From Taenia hydatigena (Eukaryota > Platyhelminthes > Cestoda > Cyclophyllidea > Taeniidae), in NCBI GenBank assembly GCA_036345935.2, contig JADWOT020000009.1, positions 18,573,175 through 18,637,174 of the forward strand: 64,000 nt of DNA, in the 5' to 3' direction. A program made the position numbers and the translations under genes. Numbering within the stretch: position 1 is the first letter of the stretch; the number at the start of each line of letters is the position of its first letter. Shown one piece after another: positions 1 through 9,396 of this stretch. The notes beneath the pieces were generated by a model. The model worked only from the letters and a program-made list of their open reading frames with translations, had not been told where the DNA came from and did not search any database.

Positions 1-3000
1 ATTCTAAATGCAATCTGGATCGACTAATTGCAAACAAACATTCCTAAGTCCACCTCACCCGACAGAGAACCACCTAATCCTGTTGTTATGGCTGTCATAT
101 CTGTTTGCCGGATCCTCGACGAAATCCCTTCCCTTAAAATCATTCGTCAAAATTTATTAACACTTAAAAAGAAAAATAATCAGGCGGATCAAGTTTTGAA
201 GCATTGTAGAAGACCAAGAAAACAAACAGCAATGGACCAGTACCTAACTTCCTCTCTCGTTGACGAATTGCGGCCAGTGTAAGCTGGGGGAGCGAGAAAG
301 TGGAAGACTACTAAGAGGTCAGGCCCGTATGATTCATGGCTAACAGTTGCATTTCTAACACCGCCTATTTGCCTTCTTTGCCTCGTGTCTCTAACCGCGT
401 CTGCTGATGGCAGCCTAACAGCATCCTCAAATATAAAGGTCATCAAAGTGTATGTACGTGCGGTTAATCCAGGGTAGAAAGAAGGCTTCCTCTACTTTGC
501 AGTTTCCCCTTAATGCAATTTCCTTCGGAAGGAGTTAGCCGTAGATTACAGCAAATCTGACAATAACAAAAGAAGTGCTTCGTTCTTGGACTGATACACC
601 ATTTCCAACAAAGGTCACTTTTTATTCCAGGACGGTTTTAATTCGTTCTTTAGTCTATCAGCACATTTGGCGACGGTTGCGTGATTTGAGAAGTGAAATT
701 GCGGCTTTTTGGTAAAGCTCAAATCTACTGAAGAAGGTAGCTAATAAGTTTGCTTGGCTAGGGCCCGGAATGAAAAGTACCGCATGGTACGAATATGACG
801 GCCGAACTGCAGAGAATAGCGAGCTGATGTAAATAAACACACTAGTAGAGTAAATAGAGTTATCCTGCAGATGGTTTAGACAATATCCATTTAGCTTCGA
901 CCACCTCTTTTTGTGAAGGCACATAGTTGGAGTGGTGATTTACCTTACTTCAGGAAAGACAATTTGCTGTGAATTTTCCCCAATAATGTTATTAAATAAC
1001 TAGTGATATTGCATCAACAAAATAACTAGTTTTTTCCTCAAAACGTCAACAACTCGTCACCTTCGAAAAGAGGGCACGCTTAAACTTTTAAAGTAAATAT
1101 TTACATGGTCAAATGCTGTTTACACTTGCAATAAATGAGCTAACAAGTGCAGTTTGTTAGGTCATGACTAACAAAGTAAACTCCTTTTCATCTTAACACT
1201 ATAGTTCTTTTATAATGAAAAACAGATAACTATCATCAGCTTAAATTTTATCGCGTTTTTGGCCTTTAAGGTGGCTTATCAGTGCCAGGTGTTTCGGATT
1301 GGAGAACTGAATAATACGGTGGATGAAGAACTCGAGAAGTTAACCATCAGTCTGTTACAATTATGCTTCTTGGAGAACTCATTGTGAATGCCAAACAAAG
1401 GGACTGATTGGTATGCGATGGCACATGGGGGAGAACGGCCATGTGTGTGTAGGATGCCCTTTGGTTTGATATGATACCTCAAGAAAAAGTTGGAATTTGG
1501 CTTACCTGAAAGCAACAAAGATGAAGCGAAGCCTGCTGGGATTGCAGAGCTCACACAGCGAAATAAACATTTCTACTTATAATACATTTTCATATAGTTC
1601 TGTTTAGTAAGCAATTAAACTAATCACTGTTACACTCAACAGGTAAAGAAAACGAAAGTAGTGAAGATCAGGCTCTCAAAAAACAAGCCAGACGTTAACG
1701 GCCTTAATAGTGGCCATGAGTTTGACATGCTCTTGATATAAAAACCAAATTCACGCCCTTTCCCAAACTAGCCAAGAATGTTCATTCGGGATGGTTCATC
1801 CCGATTACATTGTTATTGTGCTTGCATAGCTCGGGAACTACTTTGAATGTTATAGTCTTCTGAGCACTTTAATGTCTAAAATAAAATCTTCAGCCGGACC
1901 AACTCGCCTCAGACGCTGCATTTTTTTGCATCGGTAAACAGGATTGACCAAAGTGAACGACAGTTGCGACAGTGATGACTGAGAACTGCACCATGAAATC
2001 ACAAAAATGTAGAGTGTGCAGAGTTTCACCACAGAATGATAGACTTTTCCAGAATTATACTGCGGTTAATAACAAAGTGAAAATGATTTGAAGGAATGTA
2101 AATAGACTCGGAAGGATAGTTAGAACCAATAACTTGCAAGTGTCATACAGTCAACTGATAACAATGTTCTTCAGCAATCCAGATGGGTGACTTGGTAGCT
2201 TTTAGGAGGCAAAAAGAGACGGAAGGAAACGAACACTCGGTGTTAAGGTAGCTAATCTTCTGTTTCAACATCATCCTCATTTCTACTTACGCAATACAGT
2301 CAGTGAATCCCCTCAATAGAATTCAGGGGAAGCCATGATAGGCAGACTCAAAAGAATCTAAGCAATGAAAACCGTTGGATTTGGGTATCACCCTATCCCG
2401 ATAGAAAATCAGCCATACCATACCAATTTGCAGTTCAAAGTTTAATGAGATTCAAATGTAGGCCAAATCACAGTCAAGAGTGGAAGTAAACGAATAAAGG
2501 TGGTAATATTTGCATCTTTAAGTGGGTATAGACGCTTGCTACCCATATGTTTCAAAACCGGTTTCCAAATCTCAGTATTCAATTGATCCCTCAAAAATAA
2601 CTGCATTGATGCAGATGCATAACATTAAATATCAATTAATGCATTTCAATAGTTCATGAATTCCTACACGGTTGAAATATATGTTTGTTTGTGCCAAGCC
2701 TTTAGGCGGGAATGGGGTGAATCGGATCAATCTCACGATTGAGAAGACGGCACTGATCCCGGAGGGAAGCTTTGATTTGCCCAAAGACTTTACCAGTTTA
2801 TAAAACCCGACATTATCAGAGTACATAACATCTCTCATTACCCAAAATAAGAAGAGGCTGAAAAGCGACTAGAATGCCATATTGCTTCTCACCACAATTG
2901 CATCGGAGTAGTGCAAATCTATTTAGGTGTTACTTTGTGAACTTTATGAAGAAGGATGACGCTAACCTCACTGCCATGCGAATCGAAGGAGCAAAGAACT

Positions 3001-3718
3001 AGGCTTGAGTGCTAACAAGTATTCGCCAAAGTCGTCGTTTCGTTCAACCGGTTTTAAATGCGCAAACACAAGTCTTTGAAGGTTGATCAGCATGGACTTC
3101 GGATAATGCCAGCGGCCTATAAACTCTTCCTGCAAAATCGAATCATGGCATTATTAAACCAAAGCATGATGAAAATAGGATATAGGTAAGGCAGCGCTTG
3201 ACTGCACATTAAAAAGAAAGCACTTTGGTCCCCATGGCTTGTACTTTTGATCTGCAGCATGACCTCCGAGTGACGCCAGCAGACCCCAATTCTCCCGGGT
3301 GTTATTAATATGTTATTAATATGTGCCCATCCGCAGGACTTTGAGTTCTTACAAATTTACGGGAGAGTAAGAGCGTTATTTGCCAATAGCATAATGAAAG
3401 AGAAACCAAGGAAATGCCAGCACAACCCGAAAAACATGCCATAGAGGCGAAGCGCAATCTGCATAGGCTTGCGTGCCTGCGTAGTTAAGCCCACCGAAAA
3501 ACACAATCAGAGCACCGGATTAATTTAACCGATATGGCCACAAAAAGCTCGTTAGGAAGAATTCACAAAGTGTAGTATAATCCACAGAGTATGTGACTCA
3601 TTCCCATCATAAGTGTGCATTGTGATACGAGTTCGGTTAAGGGCAACTGGTAGACGATTTTGCCTTCGCCGAATGGATAGTCCAGTAGACCCAAATAATA
3701 CTCTTCGCCGAATACATA
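1..3718. other. No supported gene
   Basis: AT-rich sequence with only short open frames in all six frames, none with a recognisable domain or a convincing exon structure. The only small structure noted is an 11-base tandem duplication (GTTATTAATAT twice) near 3300-3325. It may be intergenic or intronic DNA of a gene outside the window. Confidence 0.5.
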
Positions 3719-3904
3719 TGCAATACATTGTTTGTTATTACTGCTAGTGTCGGTCTCGGTTACAGAGGTGGCCATATTGACCTAACCGTGTGGGCTGGCC
3801 TTTGAGCCATGCCAGCAGCTCCATTCCCTTTGTCTATTAAATATATGTATTCTGCTCTGTTAATTTGCCCCCTTTTGCTTCCAATGGAGTCTCGCGACGC
3901 TTTG
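3719..3904 (+). repeat. Degenerate LTR-A copy
   Basis: It aligns along its length with the roughly 185-bp LTR-A repeat of this window. It has the start resembling TGTAGTACTTTGTTTGTT, the central AGAGGTGGCC and GGGCTGGCC blocks, the GCCATGCCAGCAGC block, the AATATATGTATTCT TATA-like segment and the 3' GAGTCTCGCGACGC end. Many substitutions mark it as an old copy. No clear target duplication remains. Confidence 0.75.
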
Positions 3905-4055
3905 TATGCATACATATATCCTGTATAACTACTATGTCTTCTTCTGTCTCAGAAAGCTGAACCACATTAAAAAAATGCAATCCCATTTTGACTAAAAATA
4001 AAACCCAAAAACCTAAATGAAAAGTACTAGTAAATCGCCGACGATAAATGCCATC

Positions 4056-4473
4056 TGTAGCACTTTGTTTGTTTGTACTACCGGTTTTTGGTCAGGGTCA
4101 CAGGGGTGGTCATCTTGCCCTAGCTGCGTAGGCTGGCCGCTGGGCCATGCCAGTGGCTTATTTCCCTCTGTCCGTCGAATATATATGTAATGCTTATGTT
4201 CTTTAAATGTCCCTTGTAGGCCAGAGGCGGGAAAACAATTTGAACCTCGTGGCGGAGCAGCGCGGTGACTCGCAAGAGCGCGATACATCACTGTCCCAAG
4301 TTCCCGTATTTGGCCTCGCTGTACAATTTTCTCCCCCATAATAAAGATGTCGAAGCATGTTCCGACTTCTAATAACAAGGGCGACTGGAAGGAACGGGCC
4401 GAGCTTTCTACAAATATATTCCATCCTGGTATTCTGCCTTCTTTTGCCTTCAAGGGAGCCTCGGGAGGCTACA
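4056..4473 (+). mobile_element. Solo LTR-A, split by an LTR-B insertion
   Basis: The element starts TGTAGCACTTTG and ends GGCTACA. It is flanked on both sides by CCATC (4051-4055 and 4474-4478), a 5-bp target-site duplication typical of LTR retrotransposon integration. The LTR-A sequence is interrupted after its TATA-like segment by a 227-bp LTR-B element (4186-4412) and resumes with ATATATTCCATCC. It therefore records two successive insertions, with LTR-B the younger. No internal region is present, so it is a solo LTR, presumably left by LTR-LTR recombination. Confidence 0.88.
4186..4412 (+). mobile_element. LTR-B solo LTR nested in LTR-A
   Basis: A TGTAATGCTTATG...TTTCTACA segment of 227 bp, closely similar to 34426-34650 and 53210-53436. 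It carries a CATAATAAAGATGTCG block containing AATAAA, a usable poly(A) signal, and has TG...CA ends. The flanks are AT-rich (ATATA and AATAT), so the duplication is ambiguous here, but the 53210 copy has an exact one. I infer an LTR of a second retrotransposon family; its internal part is not in this window. Confidence 0.78.
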
Positions 4474-4787
4474 CCATCACTGCAAGAAACCTAAATTTTT
4501 TGTAGCATTTTTGCCAAACGTGACAAAGGCTGCATAGTTCCAAAAAATTGTTGTGTTAGTTGATTAGAACTAGTTAAATAGGCAATTCAAATAGCAATCA
4601 CAAAACGCATATATTAGCGGGCTTGAAATGCCGGGATCCATACACCTGTAGACATATATAAAAATAAATTTTAACATAAGCAAATATCAGTCCCCCATGT
4701 ACAACGCGCAGGAATTCAAACCTTGTTTATATCAGACGTAGTTTATAAGTGTGCAGTGATTGCAAGTTACGAAGTTTGTGGAGGAGG

Positions 4788-6797
4788 ATGGATCGGTCGC
4801 GGCTATACAAAAATACGGGGAAAGATAATGACGTTCGTGTGCTTTCTGGATTCTACGTGGCTTTAGGAACTCAGAAGAAGAAGAGCTGACCAATCTGTTG
4901 AGCTTCGAAAGGCTAAAAAGGATCAGCAACTCCAAAAGAGACGCAATGTTTTGGTCGAATTGGAAAAGACGTCCCCATTGAAGGATCACGCTGTATGTTG
5001 CTCGTGGGAGATTCTAACTTCCATTAGGAAAGGTCGTCACCATCCCCCAACTACGAGAAACTTATTGTTGATATGGGAAGTTCAGACGTAAACGTTGCGT
5101 TGGCCGCTACACGGAGTTGTCGCATAATCTTGTCAAAGCTAAGTGATCCTCCAATCGATGAGTTTTTCGAAGGGGGCGCGCACAAGATTCTTGTTAATTT
5201 GCTGGACTCTGATATGTACGCTAAACTGTTTAATCTGGTAGACTTTTAGGAATGAAATGATTTTCGAAGCTGCTTGGGCACTTACGAATATCGCCTCGGG
5301 CTGCTCATATCATACAAAGGGAGTTGTTGAAGTTGGCTCTGTACCAAAACTAATCCGTCTCTTGCGTCATCCTGACATTAATATAGCCGATCAGTGTATT
5401 TGGGCCCTGGGTAACGTTGCTGGCGATGGGGCGATGCATCGCGATATGCTCATTAATCAGGATGTTGTTACGCCAGCTCTAGAGTAAATACTATTCCCCA
5501 TGAGCAAACTTTCGCATTTTTACAAATTACATTCTAGTTAATTTTGGTTTGCCATCTTGTAGACTGTTACAACGGTCATGGGACTCTCCTGGCGTCGTTG
5601 CGAATGTTTCTTGGATGTTATCCAATCTCTGTCGCAACAAAAATCCTAATCCACCCCTTTCTACAGTTCAGCGAATCCTTCCTGCTTTCGCGCGGATATT
5701 GACGTATCGAGACAGCAAAGATGCCATTGTAGACGCTGCCTGGGCACTCTCCTATGCCAGTGATTGTGGGAGCGCGTTCATTGACGAGATTCTCAAAAGT
5801 GGCTGCGTTCCCCACTTAGCCCGTTATCTTGGCTCGGAAATCGTGAGTTTGGGTTGGGGAGTGCTTCTACTGTTTCGCTATTTTTGTTTAGGGCCAATCC
5901 CACCTTCCCATTTTAGCCCAACATTGTACACCCCGCCCTGAGAGCCATTGGTAATCTTATCCTCGGTAGTGATAAACAAACTCAGGATACTATCGACTGT
6001 GGTGTGTTGCGGTATGTTCCCAAGCTTCTTAATTCGGGTCGCGCTAATGTCTTGAAGGAGACGTGCTGGATGCTGAGTAATATAACTGCAGGCAATTTGG
6101 ATCAGATTCAGACGGTGATTGACTCCGGTCTTATCCCGAAAATTCTCGATCTTATGCGGGAGGTAAGCCATCCTAAACAGTTGCTTGGGGTTTTTTCCAT
6201 CGTGACTCAATTTGTCCCATTTAGGCGGACTACAAGGTGCAAAAAGAAGCGTGTTGGGTTATAAACAACATCGTAGTTGGTGGATCGCCTGAACAACTGG
6301 CTTTCCTGCTAAATCTCGGAGTCCTTAACTCTCTAGGTAAGATGCTGTCGGTAGCAGATCCTGCGATGATAAAACAGGTGCTCACCACGCTGAAGAAAAT
6401 ATTTGAGGTTAGTGGACCCTTGCGCTTTTAATCTCGTCAATTGCCGCATTTGTCACCAAGTAGTTTTACAAATTCAGACTGCTGAGGCCTACAACCAGCT
6501 GGAAAACTGTTGCCTAGCTCTTGAACGCTGCGGCGCCCTCTGTACTCTCGAAAAGCTGCAAGACCATCAAAACGAGGAGATCTACCTGGAGGCTTACAAT
6601 TTCATCTCTCTCTACTTCAACGACGAGGTGGTTATATAATCGTTTATCGAATTGTTTCCTACCTTTAGGAAGAGGAGCAACCTCATTCAATCTCTGGTGG
6701 AGCTAGTAATAGTGCTGACGACGCCAGTACTCTTCAGCAGAGCTTCGATGAATTCCGCTTCCAGCCTCAGCAAACGAAACCCGATTTCGACTTCTAA
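4788..6797 (+). CDS. KPNA: Importin subunit alpha (karyopherin alpha), 9 exons
   Basis: Cargo adaptor that binds classical nuclear localisation signals and, through its IBB domain, importin beta, for import through nuclear pores. Exons: 4788-4832, 4867-4992, 5028-5215, 5250-5483, 5563-5842, 5917-6162, 6225-6407, 6478-6627, 6669-6797. The joins total 1581 bases, 526 aa, the usual family length. The N-terminus has a basic IBB (GKDNDELRRRR, then KAKKDQQLQKRRNV). Armadillo repeats follow with the expected W...N ladder: EAAWALTN, CIWALGN, VSWMLSN, AAWALSY, TCWMLSN, ACWVINN. The C-terminus is acidic and Gln-rich. The start is supported by an in-frame TAA at 4746-4748. The first three introns are only 34, 35 and 34 bases; the others are 41-79. 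The assignment is secure; the paralogue is not resolved. Confidence 0.95.
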
Positions 6798-7069
6798 TCG
6801 CAATCTTGGTTCGTTTTTAGCCCCTTATACATAATATTTCAGGCAAACATTGGCTTGTAGATTAATGTACCGGCTCTCAAAAATGCAATTTTACATTTGG
6901 AGTCTTCGCTTTTGGTTCTGCGTCAAAAGATGGTCGAGACTCTAGGCGTTTCGATAGCATAGGTTGCGAAGGCTTAGGTGTCGGAGCGCTTACCGTCAAA
7001 TGGCACAAGACACAGACGCTGTGAGAACTAGAGTATACAACAAGAAGTCCACATAGTGGCAAGCAGGGT

Positions 7070-7414
7070 TTATTGCCTCTGCTGGCGATTAACATTCCAA
7101 AGGTAGTGCTTCCCTACCCTGCGCGCTGCATCTCTGACCCATCGTCGGTTCTCGAGCCACTTCCTCTTCACAGCGGAAGGGTCGTCAATTGTGAAGTATT
7201 CGCTTCCCGCGTTGATATTTGAAAAGAATGACCTTTCTAGGCCTTGGTGCTTTTCCTCAATCTGTACAGATGCCTGGGCATCTAGTTCCTGCCAGTCCTT
7301 TGCTTGTTCGGAGATCGCAAAATCAAATGTAAATGGTTTATCTCTAGAGTAGCTTAGAGTACGTCCAACTTACCTCTCAGTGGCATCCGACGGGGCGGGG
7401 ACGCCTGAGGCCAT
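7070..7414 (-). CDS. Unrecognised small protein, 104 aa, 2 exons
   Basis: Exon 1 (7374-7414) begins with ATG and ends at a consensus GAGAG/GTAAGT donor. A 30-base intron ends in CTCTAG, and exon 2 (7070-7343) runs to TAA. The join keeps frame and gives a hydrophilic, charged protein with no signal peptide or membrane segment. It has a Trp/Arg-rich C-terminal part (RKWLENRRWVRDAARR). I do not recognise the family. A donor-like GGGTAGGG near the end of exon 2 allows an alternative join to a downstream frame ending near 6881. It is convergent with importin-alpha, whose stop lies about 270 bases away. The exon model is moderately supported and the function unknown. Confidence 0.55.
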
Positions 7415-7766
7415 CGTTGCTCGGTTTCGACTATGGCGGTCCGGGTGGAGTCTCGTAAAACAAGTGCTGCGTTCTTAGGTTTACTTAGGGTTGTAAGTAT
7501 TCCAAAAATAAATCAATACTAAGTATTTTTGTAATTTTGTATTAGAGGCTATGAAAGATTCTTAGTTTTTCAATCGCTCTTTACGCAGAATAAATTGCAA
7601 CTATTTGTTAGAATGTAACATTAAGACGAGTAAATCACGTCATGAAACGGTTGTCATCAAACTCCGAGGAAGAAGCATGCTCTAAGCGAAATTATTCCGT
7701 TTAAACTAAGGGAGTGAAGACTGAGGTGGAAGAGTTAAAAGTGGCATCTATTGCTGTAACACTGTT

Positions 7767-7881
7767 TGTAGTACTTTGTTTGTTGGAACTACCGGTTTCG
7801 ATCAAGGTCGCAGAGGTGGCCGTATTGCTCTAGCTGCGTCAGTTGGCCTCCGGGCCATGCCGGCAGCTTATTCCCTCTGTT

Positions 7882-7944
<63 letters not shown>

Positions 7945-8001
7945 TATTCTAACCTAGCATTCTACTTTCTTTTACCTTCGAGGGAGCCTCGGGGCGCTAC
8001 A
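7767..8001 (+). mobile_element. Solo LTR-A with 5-bp target duplication
   Basis: TGTAGTACTTTGTTTGTTGG...GGGGCGCTACA, flanked by CTGTT on both sides (7762-7766 and 8002-8006). It is longer than other copies because its TATA-like segment has expanded into a TA microsatellite. No internal region is present. Confidence 0.9.
7884..7947. repeat. (TA)n microsatellite inside LTR-A
   Basis: About 60 bases of almost pure TA dinucleotide, broken once by TG. It occupies the place of the short AATATATATGTATTCT segment of other LTR-A copies, so it arose by expansion within the element. Confidence 0.95.
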
Positions 8002-8073
8002 CTGTTTGCTTAAATGTCGATTACAGCTATGGTTACTTGTGCAACTATATTGCTTTTGCCGAGTAGACTAATC

Positions 8074-8257
8074 TGTAGCTTTCCGAGACTTCTTTGAAGG
8101 CAAATGAAGGCATAATACTAGGGCAGAATCTATATTCACTAAACAGAGGTAATGGGGCCACTGCCATGGTGCAGAGGCCGGCTCACGCGGCTAGGGCAAT
8201 ATGGGCACCTGAATGGCCGAATCCGAAACCGGCAGTCAGAACAAAGAAAGAATTACA
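8074..8257 (-). repeat. Degenerate LTR-A copy
   Basis: Reverse-oriented LTR-A: it starts TGTAGCTTTCCGAGAC, has the AGAATCTATATTCA segment, the CATGGTGCAGAGGCCGG block and a terminal AATTACA. It is substantially diverged and no target duplication is visible. Confidence 0.75.
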
Positions 8258-8268
8258 TGACTTCTGTG

Positions 8269-8369
8269 CCATGCCTACAACCCCCAATTCCTTTCTATTT
8301 GCTGAATATTTATGCTCTGTCCAAGCCTTATGACTTCATTTGTCTCCAAGGTAGTCTCGAGACACTACA
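8269..8369 (+). repeat. Truncated LTR-A, 3' half only
   Basis: The GCCATGCC block, the CTGAATATTTATGCTCTGTCC segment and the TCTCGAGACACTACA end match the 3' half of LTR-A. It lies in the opposite orientation to the copy immediately to its left. It is old and 5'-truncated. Confidence 0.6.
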
Positions 8370-8569
8370 GCTACATCATATTTTGTTTTAACTTAGCCCA
8401 CACGCATCCAAAAATTGTTTTATTTCTCGTTTAACCTTGGAGTATTTTCTTGGCTCCTCGATCGTGATCCTGGATAAAATCGGCCAATAAAATTAGCTCC
8501 GGCAACTTCCCTAATTCTGCGTTTGATTACTCTTCTTTATGCCAGTTATGTATTTAGTGGCACGCTTCT

Positions 8570-8929
8570 GTGACTTCTTACGGCCACGTGCATACTCAAG
8601 TGACCAGCGGCCCCACTGGGTCTAATGAACTCAATGCTAAAATATTTCCACGAATTAGCAATTCGTCCAACCTAACGCCTTTCTACAGAGTCTATTCATT
8701 CACGTCCCTGCGTGCCTCAAGTATTAACCATACGTTCCACCGTCATGGAAGCGGCCCGCGGCTGTTTTGTGAAACCAATGGCCACTGTCACCGTTTAGAG
8801 GCCTACTACGAACACTCGAGTTCTCGATCCTACGAAAATTTGCCCACACCCATACAGCTACCGCCGTTACCGCCGCATCTTCACACTCGTGTGCAAACCG
8901 TCCGCAAGCACAGACTACTCGTCTCCTAA
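8570..8929 (+). CDS. Unassigned 119-codon open frame
   Basis: An open frame in the spacer between the LTR-A cluster and the 3' end of PPIP5K, rich in His, Ser, Pro and Arg, with no recognisable domain. It could be a 3' exon or UTR of an unrecognised gene, or chance. The rest of 8370-9396 shows no other signal. Confidence 0.15.
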   Translation: MTSYGHVHTQVTSGPTGSNELNAKIFPRISNSSNLTPFYRVYSFTSLRASSINHTFHRHGSGPRLFCETNGHCHRLEAYYEHSSSRSYENLPTPIQLPPLPPHLHTRVQTVRKHRLLVS

Positions 8930-9396
8930 GCGCATAGTGGTTGCTTCCGGTAGTTTCTAGTACACTGCAAACCCTTTTCACAAATTTTCAGAAGTGAACA
9001 CCCTGTATATGACCTGGTAAGTTCGTTTTAAATAATGGTCCTTCACTTTAAACAAAACCGTAATCTGCTGTGCAGACCCTGATAAACGTTCTCATTAAAA
9101 GCAATACTCACATAACCAATGACAAAATTATCTACAAGGCCTTCACCAGTTTCAAAAATTAGATAAATGAAAGGGTCACACATCTCTGATTTGGGACTGA
9201 CATTTACTTTTAGTTTTCATATGACCTGGCAGGCGCAAGAAACGACCAAGCCAGGCATTGCATGCAAATCCCTCGTAAGCGTCACTTCACACTTTTACTT
9301 TTCACGATAGGAAGCACCAACACACATAAACACGTATACATTCACAGGGCATTAAAAAATGATGACAAGACTAAAAGAGAGGAGGATGGCCTAATT

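Noticed and set aside
1427..1476. RMPFGL in the plus frame, as in reverse transcriptases
   Set aside because: Six residues only, with a stop two codons later and no other reverse-transcriptase motif nearby. Likely chance.
4013..4453. 146-codon minus-strand open frame
   Set aside because: Lies wholly within the LTR-A/LTR-B nest. The same translated pieces recur in every copy because the repeats are GC-rich, so it is not a gene.
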